Part shown: positions 1 through 7,819 of the stretch, piece after piece
How positions within the stretch are numbered: the first letter of the stretch is position 1
Layout of the letters: the number at the start of each line of letters is the position of its first letter
Assembly: GCA_002878375.1 (NCBI GenBank)
Contig: NIRF01000001.1
Location: 372,001-436,000, forward strand
Direction: 5' to 3'
From: Dictyoglomus sp. NZ13-RE01
GTDB lineage: Bacteria > Dictyoglomota > Dictyoglomia > Dictyoglomales > Dictyoglomaceae
Length of the DNA stretch: 64,000 nucleotides
Notes under the pieces: model-generated
Seen by the model: only the letters and a program-made list of their open reading frames with translations
Database searches by the model: none
What the model was told of the DNA's origin: nothing
Position numbers and translations under genes: made by a program

Positions 1-50
1 TCATCGGACCAAATTAACTTAAACTCTTTTCTGCAATATCTATCTAACAA
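1..50 (-). CDS. purB: Adenylosuccinate lyase, N-terminal fragment (probable)
   Basis: Only the first 16 or so codons are inside the window; the gene runs off the left edge. The visible peptide reads LDRYCRKEFKLIWSD, which resembles the start of bacterial adenylosuccinate lyase (an (I/L)xRYxxxEMxxIW(S/T)(D/E) pattern), an enzyme of purine synthesis that makes AMP and AICAR by releasing fumarate. A TTG start at position 50 is preferred because the Shine-Dalgarno-like AAGGGGTG lies 6 nt upstream. A GTG at 59 in the same frame is possible but sits too close to that site. The identity rests on a very short peptide, so it is tentative. Confidence 0.5.
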   Translation of the reverse strand, partial: MLDRYCRKEFKLIWSD

Positions 51-131
51 CTCATACACCCCTTATAAAAAATTAAAAATAGAAACACACATTTATTATG
101 TAACATAATTTTAACAAAAATATCCTAATTT

Positions 132-145
132 AAAGTTTAAACTTT
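132..145. promoter_or_regulatory. Perfect 14-bp palindrome between divergent genes
   Basis: AAAGTTTAAACTTT reads the same on both strands and lies between the minus-strand purB-like start and the plus-strand macro gene. It could be an operator or simply an AT-rich coincidence. No matching regulator is encoded next to it. Confidence 0.3.
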
Positions 146-180
146 TTTTAAACACGAGGAATTTTTACAGCGATTTTAAG

Positions 181-203
181 TATAATATAAGTCAGGAGGT
201 GAT
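181..203 (+). promoter_or_regulatory. -10 box and strong ribosome-binding site of the macro gene
   Basis: TATAAT at 181-186 is a consensus -10 box, although no good -35 hexamer is visible at the usual distance. The sequence AGGAGGTGAT at 194-203 is a near-perfect anti-16S Shine-Dalgarno. It lies about 5 nt before the ATG at 209 and fixes that start. Confidence 0.5.
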
Positions 204-208
204 AGAAA

Positions 209-766
209 ATGGAAATTATTTTTGAGAAAGAGATCAATGGCGTAAAGATTAAAGTGATTCAAGGAGATATAACACAAGAGAATACTGAAGCAATTGTAAA
301 TCCAGCCAACAACTATTTAAAGCATGGAGGAGGTGTTGCAGGAGCTATTGTAAGAGCTGGTGGAGATGTCATCCAAAAGGAAAGTGATGAATATGTTCAA
401 AAATTTGGTCCTCTACCTACAGGAGAGGCAACGATTACTTCTGCGGGTAACTTAAAAGCAAAGTATGTCATCCATACTGTAGGTCCAAGATGGGGAGAGG
501 GAGATGAATATAAAAAGTTGCAAAAGGCAGTTCAAAGCACTTTAAAGTTAGCAGTTGAAAAAGATATAAAAACTATAAGTATCCCTGCTATAAGTTGCGG
601 TATATTTGGATTTCCACCGGATTTAGGGACAAAAATCATCGTAGAAACCATCGTTAATTTTATAAAAAATGAAAAACATTCCTTCAAAGAAATACATCTT
701 ATTGGCTTAGGTGAAGATATTCCAAATCTATTTGCTAAAAATCTAAATTCTATTACTGAAAATTAG
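209..766 (+). CDS. Macro-domain protein (ADP-ribose / O-acetyl-ADP-ribose hydrolase type)
   Basis: A single macro domain fills the 185-residue protein. The ligand-binding loops are visible: the NPANNYLKHGGGVAGAI stretch at residues 31-47, VGPRW at 91-95 and the SIPAISCGIFGFP loop at 124-136, matching the MacroD/YmdB-like class that deacetylates O-acetyl-ADP-ribose or removes mono-ADP-ribose. It has no signal peptide and should be cytosolic. The start is set by AGGAGGTGAT just upstream. The gene stands alone, and its 3' end overlaps the convergent LysE gene by 24 bp. Family assignment is firm; the exact substrate is not visible from sequence. Confidence 0.92.
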   Translation: MEIIFEKEINGVKIKVIQGDITQENTEAIVNPANNYLKHGGGVAGAIVRAGGDVIQKESDEYVQKFGPLPTGEATITSAGNLKAKYVIHTVGPRWGEGDEYKKLQKAVQSTLKLAVEKDIKTISIPAISCGIFGFPPDLGTKIIVETIVNFIKNEKHSFKEIHLIGLGEDIPNLFAKNLNSITEN

Positions 767-1387
767 CACTAAAAAATATATTCCGAATCCTAAGAGGAAA
801 AAGGAAGCAAAATAAAGAATATAGTTATATATTTTTCTCCAAAAGGGAAGGGATAGTCCTTGCCCTATAAATCCTATAAACATATACCAAACATAATCAG
901 AAAGAATGTGCCCAATATAAAAACTTAGGACTCCAAATACTAAGTAGTTTTTTGCTTGTGCAATAAAAGAAACCCCAATTGTAAGCCACCAAAGAAGCCA
1001 ATAGGGATTTGCCAATGAAGTTAAAGCACCTGCCAAGATCAGAGATGGATTAAAAGAATAATTTATAGGGTTAGAATTTATAGAAATTTCTATTCTCTTC
1101 TTTATTAAGCTCGTGAATAAAGAGAGACTCATGTATATCAAAAAAAGACTTCCAAAAAAACTAAAAGATTTTATAAAAACTGGAGTTTTCAAAATACTTT
1201 GAACTCCTAAAAGAAGTAAAATTACAAGAATACCTTCAAGGATAGCATGACCCGTTATTATTTCTAAAGACCTTTTCCATCCACCTATACTACTTTGAGC
1301 AAGAACTAAAGTCATTAAAGGACCTGGAGCTGAAGCTCCAGAAAAACCCACCAAAAAACTTGTAATAAATAAGCTTAAAATAAACAT
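743..1387 (-). CDS. LysE/RhtB-family exporter
   Basis: A 214-residue integral membrane protein with about six hydrophobic segments and the GASAPGPL motif at residues 17-24, typical of the LysE/RhtB family of amino-acid exporters. It begins one base after the stop of the DUF2207 gene, with the ribosome-binding site AGGTG inside that gene's last codons, so the two are translationally linked. The solute is unknown; members export lysine, threonine, homoserine or other small molecules. Its 3' end overlaps the convergent macro-domain gene. Confidence 0.85.
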   Translation of the reverse strand: MFILSLFITSFLVGFSGASAPGPLMTLVLAQSSIGGWKRSLEIITGHAILEGILVILLLLGVQSILKTPVFIKSFSFFGSLFLIYMSLSLFTSLIKKRIEISINSNPINYSFNPSLILAGALTSLANPYWLLWWLTIGVSFIAQAKNYLVFGVLSFYIGHILSDYVWYMFIGFIGQGLSLPFWRKIYNYILYFASFFLLGFGIYFLVLIFSNRI

Positions 1388-3211
1388 TTAATCTGCACCT
1401 CCTCCGCCTCCTCCACCGCCTCCACCTCCTCCACCTGATGAACCGGAAGAGGTAGAAGACGCCACACTACTTGTGAAAGCATCACTAAAAGATGCTAAAG
1501 AAGAATTAAAACTTTCAAAGGAATCAGCTAAATCTACCATATAACCAGAAATTCCTGGTGTAAACCATTGTATATCATTAACAGGAACTTCTAACATCTT
1601 CATAGCCTTTAAAACTTCCTTTGCAACTCCTAATACAGTTCCATAAACCAAATATTTCTCCCACATAATTAAGGATTCTGGAGGATGCTTGGAGATAAGA
1701 GAAAAGTCTTTTAAAAACCTTTTAAAGGCTTTCCATTTCAATGCAAGAAGTTTTCCCTCAGGAGAATATCTTTTTACAGGTTTTCTAAAAATAATATTTA
1801 GAAATACATTTATACTAAGAACAACAATTAAGGCAATTGCATAAGGTAATATATCTTTTAAATTTTTAGAGAAGATGAATAAAAAGACGAAAGTTAGAAA
1901 CTCTAAGAGAATCCAAACAAACAACCAAATGTTTAATATTTTTAACCCTTCTGTAAGAATCCACCTATTTTTATCATATACATAATACTTTACCAATTTA
2001 TCGAAATTACTCTTGAAAGATTGCAAATTCTTATTCTTAAGTTCAGATATGTAAAACTCACTACCAAATTCTCCAAATTGCAACAATAACTCTTTCAAAT
2101 CTTCACTTAGCTCATTTTCCATCTTCTTTCCTGTCAAAACAATCTTATAATCTTTGTGTTTTCTTCCTAAAAATCCCTCCTTTATTTCCTCTACTATTTT
2201 TAAATATCCTCTTCTTGCAAGCTCCAAAGTAGATGCAACAATTGAATCAGGTAAAGTACTATCAGATTGATTAATAAGCATATCAACCCAAGCAGGAGGA
2301 ATATCTGCAGGTGGTTCATGCTCATATTCACCTTGATAATCTACCCTTGGCTCTCTTCCATATTTAAAGTAAGTTCTTAAAGGAGCATAAATTCCCAAAA
2401 ACAAGAATATAATTATTAGAATTACTAATGTGCCTTTTAATATATCAATCCAAAATCTTTTTCTCTCCTCTTCCCTCCTCCAATTTTCCTCCTCCTTTAA
2501 TATCTTTTCACGCCCATTCTCTAATATTAAGTTGACCTTACTTTCATCAAGGTTTGTTAGATAGTATCTTGGAAATACTAATCTTACCTCCACCCATTGT
2601 TTTTCTGGAATATTTCCTGCATAAGCTAAAATCTTTTTATAATCCTTACTGATCCCAATTTTGCCGTCAATCTTTGGATGAAGAAAATATGAAACTTCAT
2701 TAATATTTTCTATCTCCTTAGGTAGAGAAACTTCTACCCAGAGCGCAGGAAGCTTTTTTTCCCAATCCCCTCCCCATACTTTCCAATAAAACTCCGCCAC
2801 ATCATTATATACATTTAATCCCTTTATGAGTTTATAATGAACTCTAAAGGTTTTATTAGTATCACTTGCTCTATAAAACCATGTAATTTTGTAACCTTCT
2901 GAGGTTCTTGTAAAATTAAAGGTATTTGGAATTCTTTCTTGTGTCTCACGATGATAAGTATAATCCTTTTCTACTCCATTTATAACTTCTTTTACAGAAG
3001 CATCCTTTATATCCCAATTTCCATAAGGAATATTTATCCAGGCTCGAGAGTATGATCCAGAAAACCAATAGGATAATTCATTTACAACATCTATCTCCCC
3101 ATTAGGTTTTATATCATAATATACCTTTGCAAAGTTGAATCCATAATCCTTCGCGTATATTGGTGAGAAGAGTATAAACAAAAATATTAGGAGAAAAATA
3201 ATCTTTTTCAT
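1388..3211 (-). CDS. DUF2207 membrane protein with poly-glycine tail
   Basis: A 607-residue protein that starts with a signal peptide (residues 1-20), followed by an extracytoplasmic beta-rich domain of about 220 residues characteristic of DUF2207. A charged linker, a first membrane helix near 255-280, a cytoplasmic domain, and two further membrane helices near 425-475 follow. The protein ends in a Ser-rich stretch and an unbroken run of 13 glycines, as seen in many DUF2207 members. It is upstream of and overlapping in translation with the LysE gene. An extended -10 box (TGGTATAAT) lies about 28 bp upstream. The function of the family is unknown. Confidence 0.85.
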   Translation of the reverse strand: MKKIIFLLIFLFILFSPIYAKDYGFNFAKVYYDIKPNGEIDVVNELSYWFSGSYSRAWINIPYGNWDIKDASVKEVINGVEKDYTYHRETQERIPNTFNFTRTSEGYKITWFYRASDTNKTFRVHYKLIKGLNVYNDVAEFYWKVWGGDWEKKLPALWVEVSLPKEIENINEVSYFLHPKIDGKIGISKDYKKILAYAGNIPEKQWVEVRLVFPRYYLTNLDESKVNLILENGREKILKEEENWRREEERKRFWIDILKGTLVILIIIFLFLGIYAPLRTYFKYGREPRVDYQGEYEHEPPADIPPAWVDMLINQSDSTLPDSIVASTLELARRGYLKIVEEIKEGFLGRKHKDYKIVLTGKKMENELSEDLKELLLQFGEFGSEFYISELKNKNLQSFKSNFDKLVKYYVYDKNRWILTEGLKILNIWLFVWILLEFLTFVFLFIFSKNLKDILPYAIALIVVLSINVFLNIIFRKPVKRYSPEGKLLALKWKAFKRFLKDFSLISKHPPESLIMWEKYLVYGTVLGVAKEVLKAMKMLEVPVNDIQWFTPGISGYMVDLADSFESFNSSLASFSDAFTSSVASSTSSGSSGGGGGGGGGGGGGAD

Positions 3212-3238
3212 ATTAATTCTCCCAAAAATTTTTAAATG

Positions 3239-3244
3239 ATTATA
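3239..3244 (-). promoter_or_regulatory. Extended -10 box for the DUF2207-lysE operon
   Basis: On the minus strand this is TATAAT preceded by TGG (extended -10). The predicted start is about 20 nt before the ATG at 3211, leaving room for the GGGAGA ribosome-binding site. It overlaps the divergent promoter of the GH31 gene. Confidence 0.5.
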
Positions 3245-3265
3245 CCATAAATAATTTAATTGATA

Positions 3266-3271
3266 TATAAT
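3266..3271 (+). promoter_or_regulatory. -10 box placed for a leaderless GH31 transcript
   Basis: TATAAT ends 7 nt before the ATG at 3279, so transcription should start at or next to the A of the start codon. No Shine-Dalgarno is present in the 30 nt upstream. No clear -35 hexamer is seen. Confidence 0.45.
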
Positions 3272-3278
3272 TAAAGCT

Positions 3279-5555
3279 ATGAAGATACAAGTAATAGACC
3301 ATAAAATTATAAGAGTTTATTTTCCAGAAAGTGAAAAAGAGAAAAATTCCTTTGCAGTTGAAAAAACCGAACCTATAAACTATTCTATCGAGGAAGCTAA
3401 TGAAGAAAGCATAATTTTAACAAACAGTCTTAAAATTAAAATAAACAAGAAAAAGAATACATTAAAAATCTATGACCACGACAATAATTTGATACTCTCA
3501 GATTATGAAGACTTAGGTTATAAAAAGATAGATAATAAAATTTTCTGTTATAAGGAAATTAGAGATGAAATAGCTTTTTTAGGCTTTGGGGAAAGAACAG
3601 GAAGCTTAAATAAGAAAGGTAAAAGATTAATAAATTGGAATACTGACGAACCTCATCACTCACCTAAGGCGGATCCTCTCTATCAATCCCATCCCTTTTT
3701 TATTGCCTATAGTCCTACACGAAGCTATGGATTATTCTTTGATCATACAAATTTAAGTTATTTTGATATGGGAAATGAAAATGAGAAGTACTGGTATTTT
3801 GCAAGCGAGGGAGAAGAATTAGACTATTATTTTATTTATGGACCAACTCCTAAAGAGGTAATAGAAGGATATACAAAACTTACCGGAAGATATTATATGC
3901 CACCCATATGGGCTTTAGGTTTTCAACAATCGAGATGGAGCTATGAAAGTGAGGAAAAAGTAATAAATATAGCGAAGACTTTTAGAAAGAAAAATATTCC
4001 ATGTGATGTTATCTATCTTGATATAGATTATATGGATGGATATAGAGTATTCACCGTAAATAAAAAGAAATTTCCAAACTTTGAAAAGATGGTAAAGGAT
4101 TTAAAAGAGGAAGGGTTTAAAATACTTTTAATTGTTGATCCTGGGATTAAAAAAGACGAAAGCTATGAGGTTTATAAAGAAGGAATAGAGAAAGGATACT
4201 TTTGTAAAAGAAATAAAGATGTGTATATAGGGTATGTGTGGCCAGGAAAATGTGCATTTCCTGATTTTATTAGAAAAGATGTTAGATCTTGGTGGGGTGA
4301 AAAACTGAAAAAATTAATTAATCTTGAAATTAGTGGTATTTGGAATGATATGAATGAACCCTCTTCTCTTTCTAAAATTGAGTACTATCTAATGAGATTA
4401 CTTTTTTATTTCTTAAAACTAAAAGAACCTCCCTCTCTACCTAAACCTTCAGAATTCAACGCTAAAATTAAAGAGATAAAGAGAAAAACTCTACCCTCAG
4501 ATGTCTTACATGGAGAAAATCAAGAATTTACTCATGCTGATATTCACAATGCTTATGGGCTTCTAATGACAAAGGCAAGTTTCGAAGGATGGAAAAAGTA
4601 TAGTGATAAGAGACCTCTTATTGTTTCAAGAGCAGGATTCTCTGGAATTCAAAAATATTCTGCGGTATGGACAGGAGATAATAAAAGCAGTTGGGAACAC
4701 CTATATATGAGTATCCCTATGCTACAAAATTTATCTTTATCTGGAGTTCCCTTTGTAGGAGCAGATGTGGGTGGCTTTTGGAGAGATTGTACCCCAGAAC
4801 TTTTTATAAGATGGATACAGCTTGGAGTATTCTATCCCTTCTTTAGAGTACATACCGCCATGAACACAAAACCCCAAGAGCCTTGGAGCTTTGGGGAAAA
4901 TGTAGAAAAAATAGCCAAAAAATATATTATTTTGAGATATAAACTTATCCCATATATCTACTCTCTTTTTTATGAAGCAAAGGAAAAAGGAATTCCCCCT
5001 TTAAGGAGTCTCTTTTTGGAATTTCCAGAGGATATAAATGCAATAAAGCATGAGGATGAATTTATGCTTGGACCTAATCTACTGATCGCTCCCATTTATA
5101 AAGAAGGTGAGAAAGAAAGAGATGTATATTTTCCTTCTGGATTTTGGTATGACTTTTATTCATATAAAGAATATAGAGGACCAGGGATTTATAAAGTTTA
5201 TGCAGATTTAGATACTATTCCAATCTTTGTTAGAGAGGGAAGTATTATTCCTATGTGGGAAGAGCAAAATTATGTAGGCGAGAAAAAACAAAACTTTTTA
5301 GAATTGAAAATCTTTCCTGGAAGTGGAGAATTTCTTTATTACGAAGATGATGGTGAAACATGGAACTATGAGAAAGGAGAATTTAACCTTATAAAATTTT
5401 CATGCTTTTTAGAAGAAGGTGAGAAATATTTAAAGATTGAATATCTACATAAAGGATATTTAGGAGGTAGGGAAAAATTTATTGTATATGATATTAAAGG
5501 CAATAAATGGGAATTTAATGAAGGAGGAGAAATTTATGCTTGTATTGGGACATAG
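3279..5555 (+). CDS. GH31 family glycoside hydrolase (alpha-glucosidase/alpha-xylosidase type)
   Basis: A 758-residue GH31 enzyme with an N-terminal beta-sandwich (to about 210), the (beta/alpha)8 barrel and C-terminal beta domains. The nucleophile is D357 in GIWNDMNEPS and the acid/base is D467 in WTGDNKSS. It has no signal peptide, so it should act on imported oligosaccharides in the cytosol, releasing alpha-linked glucose or xylose. Compared with the second GH31 of this window (16187-18451), it carries about 33 extra residues after NEPS, including a hydrophobic stretch near 368-381. The glycerophosphodiesterase gene overlaps its 3' end. Substrate specificity cannot be settled from sequence. 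The start codon lacks a ribosome-binding site. Confidence 0.93.
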   Translation: MKIQVIDHKIIRVYFPESEKEKNSFAVEKTEPINYSIEEANEESIILTNSLKIKINKKKNTLKIYDHDNNLILSDYEDLGYKKIDNKIFCYKEIRDEIAFLGFGERTGSLNKKGKRLINWNTDEPHHSPKADPLYQSHPFFIAYSPTRSYGLFFDHTNLSYFDMGNENEKYWYFASEGEELDYYFIYGPTPKEVIEGYTKLTGRYYMPPIWALGFQQSRWSYESEEKVINIAKTFRKKNIPCDVIYLDIDYMDGYRVFTVNKKKFPNFEKMVKDLKEEGFKILLIVDPGIKKDESYEVYKEGIEKGYFCKRNKDVYIGYVWPGKCAFPDFIRKDVRSWWGEKLKKLINLEISGIWNDMNEPSSLSKIEYYLMRLLFYFLKLKEPPSLPKPSEFNAKIKEIKRKTLPSDVLHGENQEFTHADIHNAYGLLMTKASFEGWKKYSDKRPLIVSRAGFSGIQKYSAVWTGDNKSSWEHLYMSIPMLQNLSLSGVPFVGADVGGFWRDCTPELFIRWIQLGVFYPFFRVHTAMNTKPQEPWSFGENVEKIAKKYIILRYKLIPYIYSLFYEAKEKGIPPLRSLFLEFPEDINAIKHEDEFMLGPNLLIAPIYKEGEKERDVYFPSGFWYDFYSYKEYRGPGIYKVYADLDTIPIFVREGSIIPMWEEQNYVGEKKQNFLELKIFPGSGEFLYYEDDGETWNYEKGEFNLIKFSCFLEEGEKYLKIEYLHKGYLGGREKFIVYDIKGNKWEFNEGGEIYACIGT

Positions 5556-6498
5556 AGGAAATTCGTATAATCCTGAGAACACTTTAAAGGCTTTTAAATC
5601 CTCAATAGAAATGGGAGCAGATGGAGTAGAGTTAGATGTACAGAAAACTGCAGACGGAGTTTTAATAGTATCTCATGACGAGAATTTAAAGAGACTAACA
5701 GGAATAGATATAAATGTTAGAAGGACTGAATTTAGTAAGTTAAAAAATGTAACTATAAATGGAGAACCTATTGCAACCTTAAAAGATGCCTTAGAATTAA
5801 TAAAATCTCATGATAAATTTGTAGATATTGAGGTAAAAAATCCCAAGGATTTTCAGGATGTAATAGATCTTGTAAAAGAAATTAAATTAAAGGATTTTAT
5901 TATCTCTTCCTTTTGGCACAATGGGGTTTTTGAATATAAAAAACTATATCCAGAAATTAAATTTGCCTATCTTTATGCTCATTCCCCAAGAGATCTTTCC
6001 GTTTATGTTAAGGAAGTAGATTATCTAAAACCACATTTTTACTATATTAATGAAGATTATGCTCCTTATAGGGATAGAACTATTGCATGGACTGTAGACG
6101 ATGAAGAAAAAATAAAGGAAATTTTAGATTTTAAAATTTTTGCCATAATATCAAATTTTCCTGATAGGGTTATAAAAATAATGAAAGGAGGAAAAGAAAT
6201 GTATAGCAATCCATATTTATCCTATTTTCTCCAGATGATAGATAAGAAAAGTATGGTTCAAAAGGAAAATCACATAAGTTTTGAGGCAATAAACTATATG
6301 ATACCTCTAAGAATTGAAAACCTCTCAATGGATGATGGTGAAATTAAATTAAATAAAGATTTGCCCTTTAATTGGGGATTGGGTGATAGAGTAAGGTTTG
6401 AGATAAATATAAAGGGAGAAAACCCGAAAGTTAATATAAAAGTAAGAGAAGTAGGAGAACTATCATTCTCCTTAAAGGAAATATTAAAGTTGTTATGA
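5536..6498 (+). CDS. Glycerophosphodiester phosphodiesterase with C-terminal extension
   Basis: Residues 1-220 form a GDPD TIM barrel that hydrolyses glycerophosphodiesters to glycerol-3-phosphate and an alcohol. Visible are the HRG start (H6, R7), PENT (13-16), the metal ligands E32 and D34 in VELDV, and the catalytic second histidine in SHDE (H47). The ATG at 5536 is chosen because AAGGAGGAG lies 6 nt upstream; the frame is open further up inside the GH31 gene. After the barrel there are about 100 residues without recognised similarity. They begin at an in-frame methionine preceded by its own ribosome-binding site, so this part may also be made separately. No signal peptide is seen. Convergent overlap of 6 bp with the MFS gene. 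Confidence 0.88.
   Translation: MLVLGHRGNSYNPENTLKAFKSSIEMGADGVELDVQKTADGVLIVSHDENLKRLTGIDINVRRTEFSKLKNVTINGEPIATLKDALELIKSHDKFVDIEVKNPKDFQDVIDLVKEIKLKDFIISSFWHNGVFEYKKLYPEIKFAYLYAHSPRDLSVYVKEVDYLKPHFYYINEDYAPYRDRTIAWTVDDEEKIKEILDFKIFAIISNFPDRVIKIMKGGKEMYSNPYLSYFLQMIDKKSMVQKENHISFEAINYMIPLRIENLSMDDGEIKLNKDLPFNWGLGDRVRFEINIKGENPKVNIKVREVGELSFSLKEILKLL
6184..6201 (+). promoter_or_regulatory. Internal Shine-Dalgarno and ATG inside the GDPD gene
   Basis: AAAGGAGG at 6184-6191 is followed 7 nt later by ATG at 6199, in frame with the GDPD gene. Translation from here would give a separate 99-residue protein corresponding to the unexplained C-terminal extension. Confidence 0.4.
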
Positions 6499-7737
6499 GA
6501 CAAAATCTCTCTTTTTAATAGCCTTTTGAATATTAGTGTTTAAAAGAGAAAGCCTTGAATAATAGAAAGAAAATGAAAGGAGGCATATTATACCTCCTAA
6601 AAGGACTGTATAGGATGGTCCTATAATATTCCCTAATGCACCACCAAGAAAACTACCAATGGGCATGGCTCCCATAAAAAACATAACATAAAAGCTCATA
6701 ACTCTTCCCCTTATCTCATCATCTATAACTGTTTGAACTAAAGTATTACTACTCACTACATTTATTATATAGGTGAATCCAATTAATATAAGAAGGAGAA
6801 AGGATAGGATAAAAGTTTTAGATATAGAAAAAAGAATTAGACCAAGTCCCATGAATACTAAAGAGTATGCAATATTTCTCTCTATACCTAATATACTTTT
6901 CCTTCCAGCAACATAAAGAGCTCCAATTAATGTACCTATTCCTAAAGCCCCCATAAGAAAACCCAATGTTTGAGGACCTCCGTGAAAAACCTTTCCAGCA
7001 AACACTGGCATAAGAACTTGGTAAAAAGATGCAACCATACTGCAAATACTTAAATATATTAAGGTATATCTTACAACTAAGAATTTAAACGAATAAACAA
7101 AACCTTCTTTTAAATTTTGCAAAATATTATTCTGTGTGGGAATGCTTTTCTTGGGCTTTAGTCTCATAAATAGCAGAGCAATAATGACCGCCAAATAAGA
7201 TATAGCGTTTATCAAGAAACAAATCCCCTCTCCCAAGAGAGCAACCACAAAGCCACTTATTGTTGGACCTATCAAACGAGCACTATTAAAAATAAAGGAG
7301 TTAAGGGCTATCGCATTTGCTAAATCTTCTTTTCTATCCACCATTTCAACAACAAAAGATTGACGGGCAGGTGCATCAACAGAATTCACAACTCCAAGAA
7401 ATATATTCATTAGAATAATATGCCAAACTTGAATTACTCCAGATAAGGTTAGAATAGAAAGAATCAATGCCTGAATTAGTGCTAAAGTTTGAGTAAGTAT
7501 TACGATCTTATGCTTATTAAACCTATCAACAAATACTCCTGCAAAAGGAGCTAAAATAAGATTAGGAATTTGCCCAAAAAAGGCGGTGGTACCTAAAAGC
7601 CAAGGAGAATTTGTAATTCTATATACAAGCCAACTCATTGCAGTCTGCTGCATCCAGGTGCCAATGACAGAAATTGCCTGTCCCACAAAAAATGAACGAT
7701 AATTTCTATATTTTAAAGCTCTAAATATATCCTTCAT
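6493..7737 (-). CDS. MFS transporter, EntS/MdtG-like exporter family
   Basis: A 414-residue protein with 12 predicted membrane helices. The beginning (KYRNYRSFFVGQAISVIGTW) and the loop APFAGVFVDRFNKHK between helices 2 and 3 are typical of the major facilitator group containing EntS (enterobactin export) and macrolide or multidrug exporters, so a drug or metabolite efflux role is likely. The substrate is unknown. A TATAAT box ends 8 nt before the ATG and no Shine-Dalgarno is present, suggesting a leaderless mRNA. It is transcribed alone, divergently from the polysaccharide deacetylase. Confidence 0.87.
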   Translation of the reverse strand: MKDIFRALKYRNYRSFFVGQAISVIGTWMQQTAMSWLVYRITNSPWLLGTTAFFGQIPNLILAPFAGVFVDRFNKHKIVILTQTLALIQALILSILTLSGVIQVWHIILMNIFLGVVNSVDAPARQSFVVEMVDRKEDLANAIALNSFIFNSARLIGPTISGFVVALLGEGICFLINAISYLAVIIALLFMRLKPKKSIPTQNNILQNLKEGFVYSFKFLVVRYTLIYLSICSMVASFYQVLMPVFAGKVFHGGPQTLGFLMGALGIGTLIGALYVAGRKSILGIERNIAYSLVFMGLGLILFSISKTFILSFLLLILIGFTYIINVVSSNTLVQTVIDDEIRGRVMSFYVMFFMGAMPIGSFLGGALGNIIGPSYTVLLGGIICLLSFSFYYSRLSLLNTNIQKAIKKRDFVS

Positions 7738-7745
7738 AATCTTAA

Positions 7746-7751
7746 ATTATA
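7746..7751 (-). promoter_or_regulatory. -10 box placed for a leaderless MFS transcript
   Basis: TATAAT on the minus strand, 8 nt upstream of the start codon at 7737. The predicted transcription start lies within about two bases of the ATG. There is no Shine-Dalgarno sequence. Confidence 0.45.
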
Positions 7752-7819
7752 GTATTTATTTTACTACAATATGATAAAATATGAAGACAAATTAATAGCA
7801 AGTTATTGGAGGCGAATTT

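Noticed and set aside
1388-1450. Poly-glycine tail of the DUF2207 protein as a frameshift or sequencing artefact
   Set aside because: Glycine-rich C-termini are common in DUF2207 proteins, the frame stays open to a stop, and the next gene's ribosome-binding site lies in it.
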